From Amarobacillus sp046328225 (GTDB lineage Bacteria > Chloroflexota > Dehalococcoidia > Tepidiformales > Tepidiformaceae): a stretch of DNA of 64,000 bases. The DNA is taken from the NCBI GenBank assembly GCA_046328225.1, contig JAXLWZ010000001.1, positions 62,001 through 126,000 of the forward strand. Reading direction: 5' to 3'. Both the position numbers and the translations under genes were made by a program. Shown one piece after another: positions 33,492 through 41,956 of this stretch (position 1 is its first letter; every line of letters starts with the position of its first letter). Below the pieces are notes generated by a model. That model ran no database searches and had not been told where the DNA came from. It saw nothing but the letters and a program-made list of their open reading frames with translations.

Positions 33492-34622
33492 TCAGCGGTT
33501 TGCGATGGGCGTGTACTCCCGGTTTGCGGCGCCTTCGTAGAGCGCGTTCGGGCGCACCAGGCGGTTGTCCGCGTACTGCTCCAGCAGGTGCGCCGTCCAG
33601 CCCGTGATGCGCGCCAGCGCGAAGATCGGCGTGTACAGGTCGCTCTTGATGCCGAGCATCCGGTAGACCGAGGCGCTGAAGAAGTCCACGTTCGGGTACA
33701 GCGGCTTGCCTTCGAGCTTGCGCGCCAGGTAGTCGCGCAGCTTCAGGCTGAGGTCGAAGTACCAGCGGTCCGGCGACGTCTCCGCCACCTGGTGCCCGAG
33801 CCGTTCGAGGATGACGGCGCGCGGGTCCGTCGTCTTGTAGATGCGGTGGCCGATGCCCATGACGCGTTCGCCCCGGCCGAGGAGCGCCTCGACGTGGGGC
33901 GCGATGTTCTTCTCTTCCTTGATCGCGTCGACCGTCTTGAACACGGCCTCGTTGGCGCCGCCGTGCAGCGGCCCCTTGAGCGTGCCGATGGCCGAGGCGA
34001 TCGAGCTGTACATGTCGCTCAGGGTCGAGCCCGTGACCATCGCCGAGAAGGTGGAGGCGTTCATCTCGTGCTCGGCGTGGAGGATGAAGGCGACGTCCAT
34101 GACGTGCTTCGCCAGCTCCGTCGGCTCTTCGCCCGTGAGCATCCAGAGGAAGTTCGCGGCGTGCCCGAGGTCGTCGCGCGGGGCGACCGGCTCCTTGCCG
34201 TTGCGCAGGCGATCGTAGGCGGCGATGACCGTCGCCATCTTCGCGGTGAGGCGCGCGGCCGTCTTGCGCAGGGTCGGCTGGGTGAGGTCGCTCGAATCCG
34301 GGTCGATGGCGCCGATGACTTCGACGGCGATTTCGAGGGTGCGCATCGGGCGGACGTGCGGCCAGAGTTCGCGGATGAGGCGCTCGACGACGCCATCGAG
34401 GGGGCGCTCCTTGTTAAGGAAGGCCTTGAGGTCGTCGAGTTCCTGCTTGTTGGGCAGGCGCTGGTTCCAGAGGAGGAAGGCGACCTCTTCGAACGAGGAC
34501 TTTTCGGCCAGGTCGTAGATGTTGTAGCCGGAGTAGATGAGTTCGCCCTTCAGGCCATCGATCCGGCAGAGCTTGGTCGCCGTTACGTTGATGCCTTCAA
34601 GGCCGCGCGCGATTTCGGTCAA
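33492..34622 (-). CDS. Citrate synthase family protein
   Basis: A 376-residue type I-like citrate synthase, condensing acetyl-CoA (or propionyl-CoA) with oxaloacetate. Diagnostic parts are FILHAEHEMNASTFSAMVTG, GPLHGGANEAVFKTVD, GIGHRIYKTTDPRAVILE (catalytic His and CoA/oxaloacetate binding) and NVDFFSASVYRMLGI (Asp). Homologues start near TEIARGLEGI, so TTG 34622 with AAGGAG ten bases upstream is preferred over ATG 34643, which would place the Shine-Dalgarno inside the gene. Methylcitrate synthase cannot be excluded. Confidence 0.93.
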   Translation of the reverse strand: MTEIARGLEGINVTATKLCRIDGLKGELIYSGYNIYDLAEKSSFEEVAFLLWNQRLPNKQELDDLKAFLNKERPLDGVVERLIRELWPHVRPMRTLEIAVEVIGAIDPDSSDLTQPTLRKTAARLTAKMATVIAAYDRLRNGKEPVAPRDDLGHAANFLWMLTGEEPTELAKHVMDVAFILHAEHEMNASTFSAMVTGSTLSDMYSSIASAIGTLKGPLHGGANEAVFKTVDAIKEEKNIAPHVEALLGRGERVMGIGHRIYKTTDPRAVILERLGHQVAETSPDRWYFDLSLKLRDYLARKLEGKPLYPNVDFFSASVYRMLGIKSDLYTPIFALARITGWTAHLLEQYADNRLVRPNALYEGAANREYTPIANR

Positions 34623-34823
34623 GGGTGTCGCACTCCTTCTCATCCGCGGGCCCGGCGTGCGACCGGACCGGCGATTGTATACAGCGCGCGAATTCTACCA
34701 CCGCCGTCGCTACAAACGACAGCCCCCATCGATGGATGCATAGCATGACGATGGGATTTCGGTGCGAAATCGCCGCCGTTCGCCGTGCCCTGCGACGAGC
34801 CCGCACCGGGCCCGGGAGGGACC

Positions 34824-35582
34824 ATGCCACCGCCGCGTGACCCCCGCGCCACCCTCGCCGAACTGCGGCCCTTCATCGAACGCGCCCGCGCCTTCACCGG
34901 CTGGGACTTCGCCGGGGTGCACGCGCGCGTCCTCGGCGACGGCATCCCCTGGGACTACACGGCCCTTGCTCGCGAGCGGGCGGCGGCGTCCACGGCGGTC
35001 CTCGATACCGGCACGGGCGGGGGCGAACGGTTCGCGGAGATCGCCGCCGGGATGCCCGCCCGCTTCTTCGCGAGCGAATCCTGGCCGCCGAACGCGCGTG
35101 TGGCCGCACAACGGCTCCGCCCGGAGGGGATCGAGGTCACCATGGCCACCGCCGCGCACCTGCCCTTCGCGGACGGCGCCTTCGACCTGGTCCTCAGCCG
35201 CCATGAGGAGCTGGTACCGGCCGAAATCGCCCGCATCCTTCGCCCCGGCGGCACGCTCCTGACACAGCAGGTGGCGCCATGGAACTGGCCGGAGCTGACC
35301 GAGTCCTTCCCTCGTCGCACGCGCTTCGCCGACCACGAACAGGAGTACGCGCAGGCGTTCACGGCCATGGGCATGGACGTCCGTGTGCGCTCCGCCCGCT
35401 ACGAGACCGCGTTCGCCACGCTCGGGGACCTGGCCTTCTGCCTCGCGGTTTCGCCGTGGGAGATCCCCGGGTTCGACCTCGAACGGGACATCGGTGCGCT
35501 CATCGCCCTCGAGGCCCGGCATGGCGGCCCCGACGGGATCGTGCTCACCGAGGGCCGCTACCTCCTCGAGGCGCGCCGGTGA
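34824..35582 (+). CDS. Class I SAM-dependent methyltransferase
   Basis: A 252-residue methyltransferase. SAM motif I is VLDTGTGGGERFAEIA; FASESWPPNARVAAQRL is the acidic-loop region; FADGAFDLVLSRHEELVP is motif II-like and ARILRPGGTLLTQQV is motif III. ATG 34824 follows GGGAGGG. The overall pattern resembles small-molecule methyltransferases near 23S rRNA RlmA type. It converges with tsaD, leaving 13 bp between stops. Confidence 0.82.
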   Translation: MPPPRDPRATLAELRPFIERARAFTGWDFAGVHARVLGDGIPWDYTALARERAAASTAVLDTGTGGGERFAEIAAGMPARFFASESWPPNARVAAQRLRPEGIEVTMATAAHLPFADGAFDLVLSRHEELVPAEIARILRPGGTLLTQQVAPWNWPELTESFPRRTRFADHEQEYAQAFTAMGMDVRVRSARYETAFATLGDLAFCLAVSPWEIPGFDLERDIGALIALEARHGGPDGIVLTEGRYLLEARR

Positions 35583-35595
35583 ACGGTCTCCGCGC

Positions 35596-36603
35596 TCACC
35601 CCGGCAGCGGCGCCGACCAGTTGTTCGTGCTGAAGATGTCTTCGTCCCAGGGGCTGCGTTCGCCGAGCCGCAGGCGGTAGGTCGCGGCGGCGCCAATCAT
35701 CGCCGCGTTGTCGGTGCAGAGCCGCGCAGGCGGGATGCGCACGGGCACCGGGCAGCGCCGCGCCAGCTCCTCGCGCAGGCGGCGGTTCGCGGCCACACCC
35801 CCGGCCACCAGCACCTCGGCCGCGCCCAGCTCCTTCGCCAGCCGCGACGTCTTCCCCGCGATCACGTCCACGACCGACTCCTGGAACGCCGCCGCCACCT
35901 CGGGCGTGCCGTACTTCGCCGAACGGACCGCGTGCAGCGCCGCCGTCTTGAGCCCGCTGAAGCTGAAATCGAACGTCCCCGGGAGCCACGCGCGCGGGAG
36001 GACGAACGCCTTCGCACCGCTGGCGGCGAAGGCATCGGCTTCGCGTGCGACGGCAGGGCCGCCGGGGAAAGGCAGCCCCAGGAGGCGCCCGACCTTGTCG
36101 AACGCCTCGCCCGCGGCGTCGTCGCGCGTGCCGCCGAGCCGTTCGTACTCCCCGTGCCCGCGCATGAGCACGAGGTCGGTGTGCCCGCCGGAGACGACGA
36201 GGCAGAGCGCGGGAAAGCGCGGCTCGTCGCCTTCGACCAGCCAGTTCGCGTAGATGTGGCCCTCGAGGTGGTTCGTGCCCAGGAACGGCAGGTCGCGCCC
36301 GAAGGCGATCGCTTTCGCCGCGCTATAGCCCACGAGCAGCGCGCCGGCGAGCCCCGGTCCGCGCGTGCCCGCGACGGCGTCGATATCGCCGAGGGTGCAG
36401 CCGGCGGCATCGAGGGCATCGCGGATCACCGGGAGCACCTTCGCCAGGTGCTGGCGGCTCGCCACCTCGGGCACGACACCGCCATAGCGCGCGTGCAGGT
36501 CGACCTGGCTCGCCACCACATTCGAACGCGCGACGCGGCCATCGACCACGACCGCGGCCGAGGTCTCATCGCACGAAGATTCGATGGCGAGGACGTTCAC
36601 CAT
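35596..36603 (-). CDS. tsaD: tRNA N6-adenosine threonylcarbamoyltransferase
   Basis: A 335-residue TsaD (Kae1/Gcp family), which transfers the threonylcarbamoyl group onto A37 of ANN-decoding tRNAs. Diagnostic: VLAIESSCDETSAAVV, GVVPEVASRQHLAK, the metal motif NHLEGHIYANW, PALCLVVSGGHTDLVL, FSFSGLKTAALH and VLVAGGVAANRRLRE. It starts at ATG 36603. The partner genes tsaB and tsaE are not intact in the window, although the sequence ahead of this start was not shown to code for them. Confidence 0.97.
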   Translation of the reverse strand: MVNVLAIESSCDETSAAVVVDGRVARSNVVASQVDLHARYGGVVPEVASRQHLAKVLPVIRDALDAAGCTLGDIDAVAGTRGPGLAGALLVGYSAAKAIAFGRDLPFLGTNHLEGHIYANWLVEGDEPRFPALCLVVSGGHTDLVLMRGHGEYERLGGTRDDAAGEAFDKVGRLLGLPFPGGPAVAREADAFAASGAKAFVLPRAWLPGTFDFSFSGLKTAALHAVRSAKYGTPEVAAAFQESVVDVIAGKTSRLAKELGAAEVLVAGGVAANRRLREELARRCPVPVRIPPARLCTDNAAMIGAAATYRLRLGERSPWDEDIFSTNNWSAPLPG

Positions 36604-36647
36604 CCCAGCGTAGGGCGGCGCGCTCCCTCGCGATACGCCGCGCACGC

Positions 36648-37928
36648 TCAGGCGAATTCGGACACGGACCAGCCCGCCCACGCCGCGCCGATCACCAGCA
36701 CGATCCCGGCCCACACGCGCCACGCGTACGGCTGCCGGCCCGTGGTGTAGGCGACGACTGCCTTGGTCACGGTGTTCGTGGTCAGCGCCGCGAGGATGGG
36801 CACGACCGCCGCGTCCGCATCGATGCGCCCGGCCGCGACCAGCGAGGCGGCGGAGATGGCGGCCGAATGCGTGTCGGCGAAGCCCGCGAGCGCCGTCGCG
36901 ACCACGACGCCGCCTTCGCCGAACCGCTCCTGCGCGGCCGCGGCGATGAAGAGCACCGTCGTCACCGTGGCGGCGAAGATGACCGCGGTCTTGAGGTCGA
37001 AGGCGTGGCCGGGTTCGAGGACATCGCCATCGTGGGCGCGGCGCAACCGCAACCCCATGAGCGCGCCATACGCGGCGGCGGCGATGCCCGCGGGCGCGAG
37101 CGCGCTCCACAGCCGCGCGAGCGTCCCCGGGTCCGTCGCGCCCACGACGATCACCATCTGCACCACCGTCGCGACGGTCGAAAGCACCGCGCCCGCGACG
37201 GCCGGGGCGAGCAGCGAAGGCTGCTGACGCGCGCGCGCACCCATCGCCCCGATCGTGGCCGAGCTCGAAACGAAGCCGGAGGCGAAGCCCGCGAGCGGCA
37301 GCCCGGCGCGCGGCCCGAGGATGCGGACGGCCAGGTATCCGCTCGCGCTGATCGCCATGACCACCACCACCAGCCGCCAGACCGCGAACGGGTTGAAGAC
37401 ATCGAACGGCCCCACCTCGCGGTCCGGCACGAGCGGCAGGATGACGAGCGCGGCCGCGGCGAAGAGGAGGCCGTCGTTCAGTTCCCGCTCCGTGAGGGTG
37501 CGCGAAACGAAGGCGTGCAGCCGTTCGCGCGCCGCGAGCACGATCGCGACCACCACGCCGAAGCCGGCCGCGAGCGGGGGATCGTGCACCGCGAGGGCGC
37601 CGAGCAGGTAGGCGATCATGAGCGCCGCCTCGGTCGTGAGCCCCGGGTCCTCGGTGCTACCCGCGCGGTAGTAGCCCACGACCGTGGCGAGCGCAACGAA
37701 GCCGCCAACCACGGCGAGCAACGGCGCGCTGCCGAGCACCATGGCGATGCCGCCCGCGAGCGCGACCAGGGCGAAGGTGCGAATCCCCGCGATCGCCTTC
37801 CCGCCGCCGCGCAGCTCTTTGCGCCGTTCGCGCTCGACGCCCAGGAGCATGCCGATACCCAGCGCGACACCGAGGCGGGCGGCATCGGCATCGAGGTCGA
37901 TGGAGGGCAGGCTCGCGAGAAAGAGCAC
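36648..37928 (-). CDS. MgtC/DUF4010-type membrane protein
   Basis: A 426-residue polytopic membrane protein. The N-terminal part has the MgtC/SapB pattern (LGVALGIGMLLGVERERRKE, GIRTFALVALAGGI, VVGYYRAG, GLTTEAALMIAYLLGALAV). The rest matches DUF4010 (LLFAAAALVILPLVPD, GPRAGLPLAGFASGFVSSSA, ALAGFADTHSAAISAASL, LTTNTVTKAVVAYTTG). About 11-12 helices are visible. GTG 37928 is the likely start. Function unknown; an ion- or Mg-related role is only inferred from the MgtC part. Confidence 0.85.
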   Translation of the reverse strand: MLFLASLPSIDLDADAARLGVALGIGMLLGVERERRKELRGGGKAIAGIRTFALVALAGGIAMVLGSAPLLAVVGGFVALATVVGYYRAGSTEDPGLTTEAALMIAYLLGALAVHDPPLAAGFGVVVAIVLAARERLHAFVSRTLTERELNDGLLFAAAALVILPLVPDREVGPFDVFNPFAVWRLVVVVMAISASGYLAVRILGPRAGLPLAGFASGFVSSSATIGAMGARARQQPSLLAPAVAGAVLSTVATVVQMVIVVGATDPGTLARLWSALAPAGIAAAAYGALMGLRLRRAHDGDVLEPGHAFDLKTAVIFAATVTTVLFIAAAAQERFGEGGVVVATALAGFADTHSAAISAASLVAAGRIDADAAVVPILAALTTNTVTKAVVAYTTGRQPYAWRVWAGIVLVIGAAWAGWSVSEFA

Positions 37929-38188
37929 GCCCCGATCCTGCCCTCGGCGGCGCCGCCCGCAAACGGTCCACGGCCCGCGAAAGCACGCCCGGATGGCGTT
38001 GGGGAGGGGGCGCGTAATGAACATACCCGGCGGAAGCCCCCCGCGCGGAAATCTGTTGCGAGAGCGTTAACCTTCCCCGACACCGTTACGTTGTTTCTGG
38101 TACACAGCCACAGTGCTGCCTATCCTCGAAAGGAGGACGGTCGGCTTACAGCGAAAACAGGGTAACCTGCACGGCCCGGGGGGCTGGA

Positions 38189-38758
38189 TTGACGCAAACA
38201 CCGGTCGATGCGCTCGCGCCGGAGTTCGATGAGTACGCCGTGGTTGAAGCCGCTCGTGGCGGCGACGAAATGGCCCTCTCCCGGCTCTACGAGCACTACT
38301 TCCCAAAGGTCTACCGGTACGTCAACAGCCGGCTCGCAGCCGCCGAAGACGCCGAGGACGTCACGGAGGAGATCTTCCTTCGTGTCATCCACAACCTCGG
38401 CAGCTTCACGTGGCGCGGCCTTCCCTTCGGCGCCTGGCTCTTCCGCATCGCACGCAACGAAGTCGTTTCGCACGTGCGCAAACAGAAGACCCGGGCCCCC
38501 TCGGCCGAGCTGACGGAGTTCATCCCCGACCCTTCCCAGGACTACACGCTCGTCATCGAACAGCAGATGACCGTGGCGATGATCCGGGAGGCCGCGGAAC
38601 GGCTCCCTGAAGCCCAGCGGCAGGTCATCGCACTCCGCTTCGGCGCCGGCCTCACCGTCGCCGAAACCGCCCAGGCGCTGAAGAAGACCGAAAACAACGT
38701 GAAGGTGTTGCAGCACAAGGCAATCGCAAAACTCCAGACCATGGTGGTGCTGGAGTGA
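38189..38758 (+). CDS. ECF-type RNA polymerase sigma factor
   Basis: A 189-residue sigma-70 family protein with regions 2 and 4 only. Region 2: ALSRLYEHYFPKVYRYVNSR, DVTEEIFLRVIHNL, FGAWLFRIARNEVVSHVRKQ. Region 4: RLPEAQRQVIALRFGAGLTV then AETAQALKKTENNVKVLQHK. It starts at TTG 38189 after a GGGGG-rich site. It overlaps the DUF5667 gene (GTGA), the usual arrangement for a sigma factor and its membrane anti-sigma partner. The regulon is unknown. Confidence 0.93.
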   Translation: MTQTPVDALAPEFDEYAVVEAARGGDEMALSRLYEHYFPKVYRYVNSRLAAAEDAEDVTEEIFLRVIHNLGSFTWRGLPFGAWLFRIARNEVVSHVRKQKTRAPSAELTEFIPDPSQDYTLVIEQQMTVAMIREAAERLPEAQRQVIALRFGAGLTVAETAQALKKTENNVKVLQHKAIAKLQTMVVLE

Positions 38759-39756
38759 TTCGCCTGTTCGACCGCAAGCCCGCCGCCGATGCCGCCACCT
38801 TCGCCGAAGCGCAGGCGCTGCTCGATGACGGCCTCCCGATCGACGACGTGCTCGACCTCTTCAGCGCCGAGGCCGCCTGGCTCGAACCCCTCCTGCGCAC
38901 CACCACCGGCATCCGCGAAACGACCGCGGCCGAGCAGCCGAGCTACTACTTCGAAGCCTCGCTCAAGCAGAAATTCCTCGCCGCCGCCCGGCGCGAACCG
39001 CGCATGGCCCCGGCTCCCGTTCTCCCGCTTCCTTCCCGCGCCCCCATTTCGCCGCGCGCCGGCCTCCGCACCGCCTTCGCCGGCAGCGCGGTGGCCGGCG
39101 TCGCCGCGGCCATCGGCGCGCTCACCCTCGGCTTCATCACCTCCGACGATGCCGTCCCCGGCGATTGGAACTACACCTTCAAGCTCGCCAACGAACGGCT
39201 CGAATACTCCCTCTCCCGCGGCGGCGGCCGCATCGATATCCAACTCGGCCAGACCGAAGCCCGCGTGCGCGAACTCCAGGTCCTCGCCAGCAGCGGCGCC
39301 GTCTCCCCCGCCGATATCCAGCGCCTCCAGAACGACGCCCGCGAACTCGAGAAGCTCGCTCGCTCCAACCAGCTCGACGAGATCCAGCGCGGCCGCATCG
39401 AAGTCATCACCGGCTCCAGCGTAAAAGTCCTCGAAGGTGTCGCCCAGAAGCAGCCGGACCTCCAGCCCGCCGTCGTCACCACCATCACCACCGTGAACGA
39501 CACGGCGATGGCGGCCGGCGTCGGCGGCGCCGCGACCATCGAGCCGCTGCCCACGCTTACCCCCGCGCCCACGGCGACGCCGAAGCCCGACAGCGACACC
39601 AGCTCCGCCACGGCCGGCACGGCGACCCCGGCCCCCGGGACGGCCACGCCTGCGCCCACGGGCACCCCGTCGCACACTCCCACCGCGACGGCGCACGACA
39701 GCGACACCTCCTCGACCGTGACGGTCACGCCGCCTTCGAGCACACCCACCCCCTGA
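38755..39756 (+). CDS. DUF5667-like membrane protein, probable anti-sigma factor
   Basis: A 333-residue protein from GTG 38755, overlapping the sigma gene stop. The cytoplasmic N-terminus (about 1-95) has ALLDDGLPIDDVLDLFSAEA; one membrane helix (AGSAVAGVAAAIGALTLGFI, about 103-122) follows; the outer part (PGDWNYTFKLANERLEYSLS, EARVRELQVLASSGA) matches DUF5667-type helices. The tail from about 265 is a Thr/Pro/Ala linker (TPTATPKPDS, TATPAPTGTPSHTP) that may cross the wall. Its placement suggests it senses envelope signals and holds the sigma factor. Confidence 0.82.
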   Translation: MIRLFDRKPAADAATFAEAQALLDDGLPIDDVLDLFSAEAAWLEPLLRTTTGIRETTAAEQPSYYFEASLKQKFLAAARREPRMAPAPVLPLPSRAPISPRAGLRTAFAGSAVAGVAAAIGALTLGFITSDDAVPGDWNYTFKLANERLEYSLSRGGGRIDIQLGQTEARVRELQVLASSGAVSPADIQRLQNDARELEKLARSNQLDEIQRGRIEVITGSSVKVLEGVAQKQPDLQPAVVTTITTVNDTAMAAGVGGAATIEPLPTLTPAPTATPKPDSDTSSATAGTATPAPGTATPAPTGTPSHTPTATAHDSDTSSTVTVTPPSSTPTP

Positions 39757-39836
39757 ACGCCTGATTAACCCTTGCCTTGCCCGCTCCCACTGCTCCGGTA
39801 GGCTCAAATGACGCCCCCGGAACCGTGAGGTGCTTT

Positions 39837-40367
39837 TTGCTTCGAACCTGGATCGCGGCCACCGCCGCCCTCGCCCTCTTCGCCGGCATCGCCTGCGGCG
39901 ACGGTGCGGACAAGGACACCAGTGCCACCACCGCGGCCGGCGCATCGCCATCCGTCGCCATCACCCCCGAGCCCACGCTGCCCGCGGCGCCCACACGCGT
40001 GGCGCCGACAGCCGTGCCCAACACGGCGCGCGCCATCACCGTCGTCGCCGGGCAGAAGACGTTCACGCCCACCGTCGACGAATTCCGCAAGCTCGCGACC
40101 GCCGAAGTCGATGTCGCGGGGACGAAGAAGAAGGGCGTAACGCTGCAGGCGCTGCTCGAACAGGTGGGCGGCGGCTCACCAGGCTTCGTCACGATCGAAG
40201 GGCTCCGCGCCAACCTCGGCGCCGAAGCCACCACCCGCTATGCCGTCGGCACCGTCGCCGCCAACAGCATCCTCGTCATGGACGAGACCGGCCATCTCGA
40301 GATGTTCAGCGCGAGCATCCCGCAGGCGGAATGGCTGAAGGCCATCACGGCCATCTCCTTCCAGTAG
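39837..40367 (+). CDS. Lipoprotein with molybdopterin-domain-like fold
   Basis: About 176 residues. A signal peptide (LRTWIAATAALALFAGIAC) ends in a lipobox. A Thr/Pro/Ala linker follows, then a domain with VAGQKTFTPTVDEFRKLAT, VDVAGTKKKGVTLQALLEQV and SILVMDETGHLEMFSASIPQ. The GVTLQALLEQVG stretch resembles the sulfite-oxidase-type molybdopterin-binding fold, but the cysteine that holds molybdenum is not seen, so it is likely a cofactor-free relative. TTG 39837 has GAGGTG five bases upstream; GTG 39825 is the alternative. Confidence 0.7.
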   Translation: MLRTWIAATAALALFAGIACGDGADKDTSATTAAGASPSVAITPEPTLPAAPTRVAPTAVPNTARAITVVAGQKTFTPTVDEFRKLATAEVDVAGTKKKGVTLQALLEQVGGGSPGFVTIEGLRANLGAEATTRYAVGTVAANSILVMDETGHLEMFSASIPQAEWLKAITAISFQ

Positions 40368-40871
40368 TTCGCCGCCCGCCTCTTCGGCGGTGAACAGGCC
40401 CTCCCAGCGCGCGATTTCGCGCAACGCCTCGGGCGAAAACAGATCCGCCGCGCGCGCCCACTCCCCGGGCGTGCGCGGCGGCACCCCGTGCATGAGCAGC
40501 CCGCGCAGTTCCACCTCCGCGAGCGCATCCTCCTCCTGCCGCGGCTCCGGGCCGAGCCCCGCGAGCACACGCAGCACCGCCGTCAGCGCCTGCGCGTTGG
40601 CCGCCGGGTCCTCGCGCGAAATCAGGAGCTCCATCAGCCACCACGCGAGCCCGCGCACGTCCCGTTCGCGCACGGCCCGGGGCAGCCCGCCCTCGGGGTT
40701 GCGCGAGTCCCTTCGCCGCGAACTTGCCCCGGCGCGAGGCTCCGCCCGCGGCGCGGACCCGGGCCGCTCATGGGAACCTTCGCGGGCGCGGTGAAAGCGG
40801 CACTGCCCGCGCGGCCAGCGGCATCGCCCGCCAGCCACCGTCGGCGCTCCGCAGGGAACGTAGCCATCCAT
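40176..40871 (-). CDS. Hypothetical protein with N-terminal Cys3His zinc motif, 3' end uncertain
   Basis: Up to 231 residues from ATG 40871. The start MDGYVPCGAPTVAGGRC then PRGQCRFHR has the C-x(9)-C-x(6)-C-x(2)-H spacing of the small zinc motif seen in several phage and mobile-element proteins. A helical middle (LAWWLMELLISREDPAANAQ, ALTAVLRVLAGLGP) and EWARAADLFSPEALREIARW follow. The last 60 residues are antisense to the lipoprotein gene and look like frame shadow, so the real stop may have been lost or shifted near 40370. Function unknown. Confidence 0.55.
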   Translation of the reverse strand: MDGYVPCGAPTVAGGRCRWPRGQCRFHRAREGSHERPGSAPRAEPRAGASSRRRDSRNPEGGLPRAVRERDVRGLAWWLMELLISREDPAANAQALTAVLRVLAGLGPEPRQEEDALAEVELRGLLMHGVPPRTPGEWARAADLFSPEALREIARWEGLFTAEEAGGELLEGDGRDGLQPFRLRDARAEHLEMAGLVHDEDAVGGDGADGIAGGGFGAEVGAEPFDRDEAW

Positions 40872-40987
40872 GCGCTCCAGTTCGCCATGCCGGCCGCCCA
40901 GCTATCAGCCGCGCGTGGCACCGGCGCGACCGCCATCCGCGCGGCACGCTACGATAGCGGGCGGGGACGCATCCCCGGGGATGGCGC

Positions 40988-41902
40988 ATGGCGAAGGACC
41001 GCAAGGGCTCGAACGGCAAGAAACTGAAGAAGCAGGCGCTCGCCGATACCGCCTCCGTGAAGCCCGGGACCCCCGCACCGCCGCTCCCCGGCAGTGGCGC
41101 CGGCGCCGCCGAATTGCCACCCATCGCCGGCCCCGCGCGCGCCATGGTCATCGTCGCCCACCCGGACGACGCCGAGTTCCTCTGCTCGGGCACCGTCGCG
41201 AAGTGGTGTGCCGAAGGCTGGGACGTCATCTACGTGCTCGTGACCGGCGGCGACAAGGGCACGCACGACCGCGAAATGCACCCGGAGAAGCTCGCCGCCA
41301 TCCGCGAGGCCGAACAGCGCGCCGCCTGCCGCGTCCTCGGCGTGCGCGAATGCGTCTTCCTGGGCTACCCCGACGGCTTCACGCTCGATGAGCACGAGTT
41401 TCGCGGCCAAATCGTGCGGCTGCTGCGCCAGTACCGCCCCGACGTCGTCGTCACGTGGGATGCCTTTCGCGGCACCTTCAACCATCGCGACCACCGCACC
41501 GTCGGCACCGTCACCTCGGACGCCATCTACCCCCTCGTGCGCGACCGGCTGTTCTACCCCGCGCACGAAGACGACGGGCTCGAATCGCACCAGGTGAACG
41601 AAGTGCTGCTCGCGGGCACGGACAAGCCCGACTACGTCGTCGATATCACGGCGCACTGGGAGAAGAAGGTCGAGGCGATCCTCTGCCACACCAGCCAGAT
41701 CGGCGGGCGTACCAAGGAGAGCTTCCTGAAGGAGCGCGAGGCGCGAGAGAAGGAGAACCCCGGCCAGCCGATCGAAGAGCGCTTCCGGCGCTGGTCGATC
41801 AGCCGCCCGCCGCGCCCGCAAACCACGCCCACGGCGGCCCCGGCGGCCACAGCGCCGGCGGCCACGCACGCGGTGGCGAAGGGGCAAAAGGGGAAGCGGT
41901 AG
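40988..41902 (+). CDS. PIG-L/LmbE-family deacetylase
   Basis: A 304-residue zinc-dependent N-acetyl-sugar deacetylase-like protein. The zinc motif AHPDDAEF is at about 57-64 with the third ligand in NHRDHRTVG; YPDGFTLDEHEFRGQIVRLL and PDVVVTWDAF complete the fold. The N-terminus is Lys-rich (MAKDRKGSNGKKLKKQ) and the C-terminus an Ala/Thr/Pro tail, both likely disordered. Family members act in mycothiol, bacillithiol or GPI-type pathways or on antibiotics; the substrate is unknown. Confidence 0.9.
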   Translation: MAKDRKGSNGKKLKKQALADTASVKPGTPAPPLPGSGAGAAELPPIAGPARAMVIVAHPDDAEFLCSGTVAKWCAEGWDVIYVLVTGGDKGTHDREMHPEKLAAIREAEQRAACRVLGVRECVFLGYPDGFTLDEHEFRGQIVRLLRQYRPDVVVTWDAFRGTFNHRDHRTVGTVTSDAIYPLVRDRLFYPAHEDDGLESHQVNEVLLAGTDKPDYVVDITAHWEKKVEAILCHTSQIGGRTKESFLKEREAREKENPGQPIEERFRRWSISRPPRPQTTPTAAPAATAPAATHAVAKGQKGKR

Positions 41903-41916
41903 GGGTTATGGCGAAT

Positions 41917-41951
41917 TTAGGGAGTTTAGCCCCACACGCTAAACTCGCTAA
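41917..41951. repeat. Hairpin repeat, copy 1 (downstream of AAA ATPase gene)
   Basis: TTAGGGAGTTTAGC and GCTAAACTCGCTAA form a 14-bp stem with one mismatch around a 7-bp loop, 5 bp beyond the ATPase stop codon. It is a copy of the hairpin at 43174-43210. Its A+T content stands out from the surroundings. Confidence 0.85.
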
Positions 41952-41956
41952 GGTCG

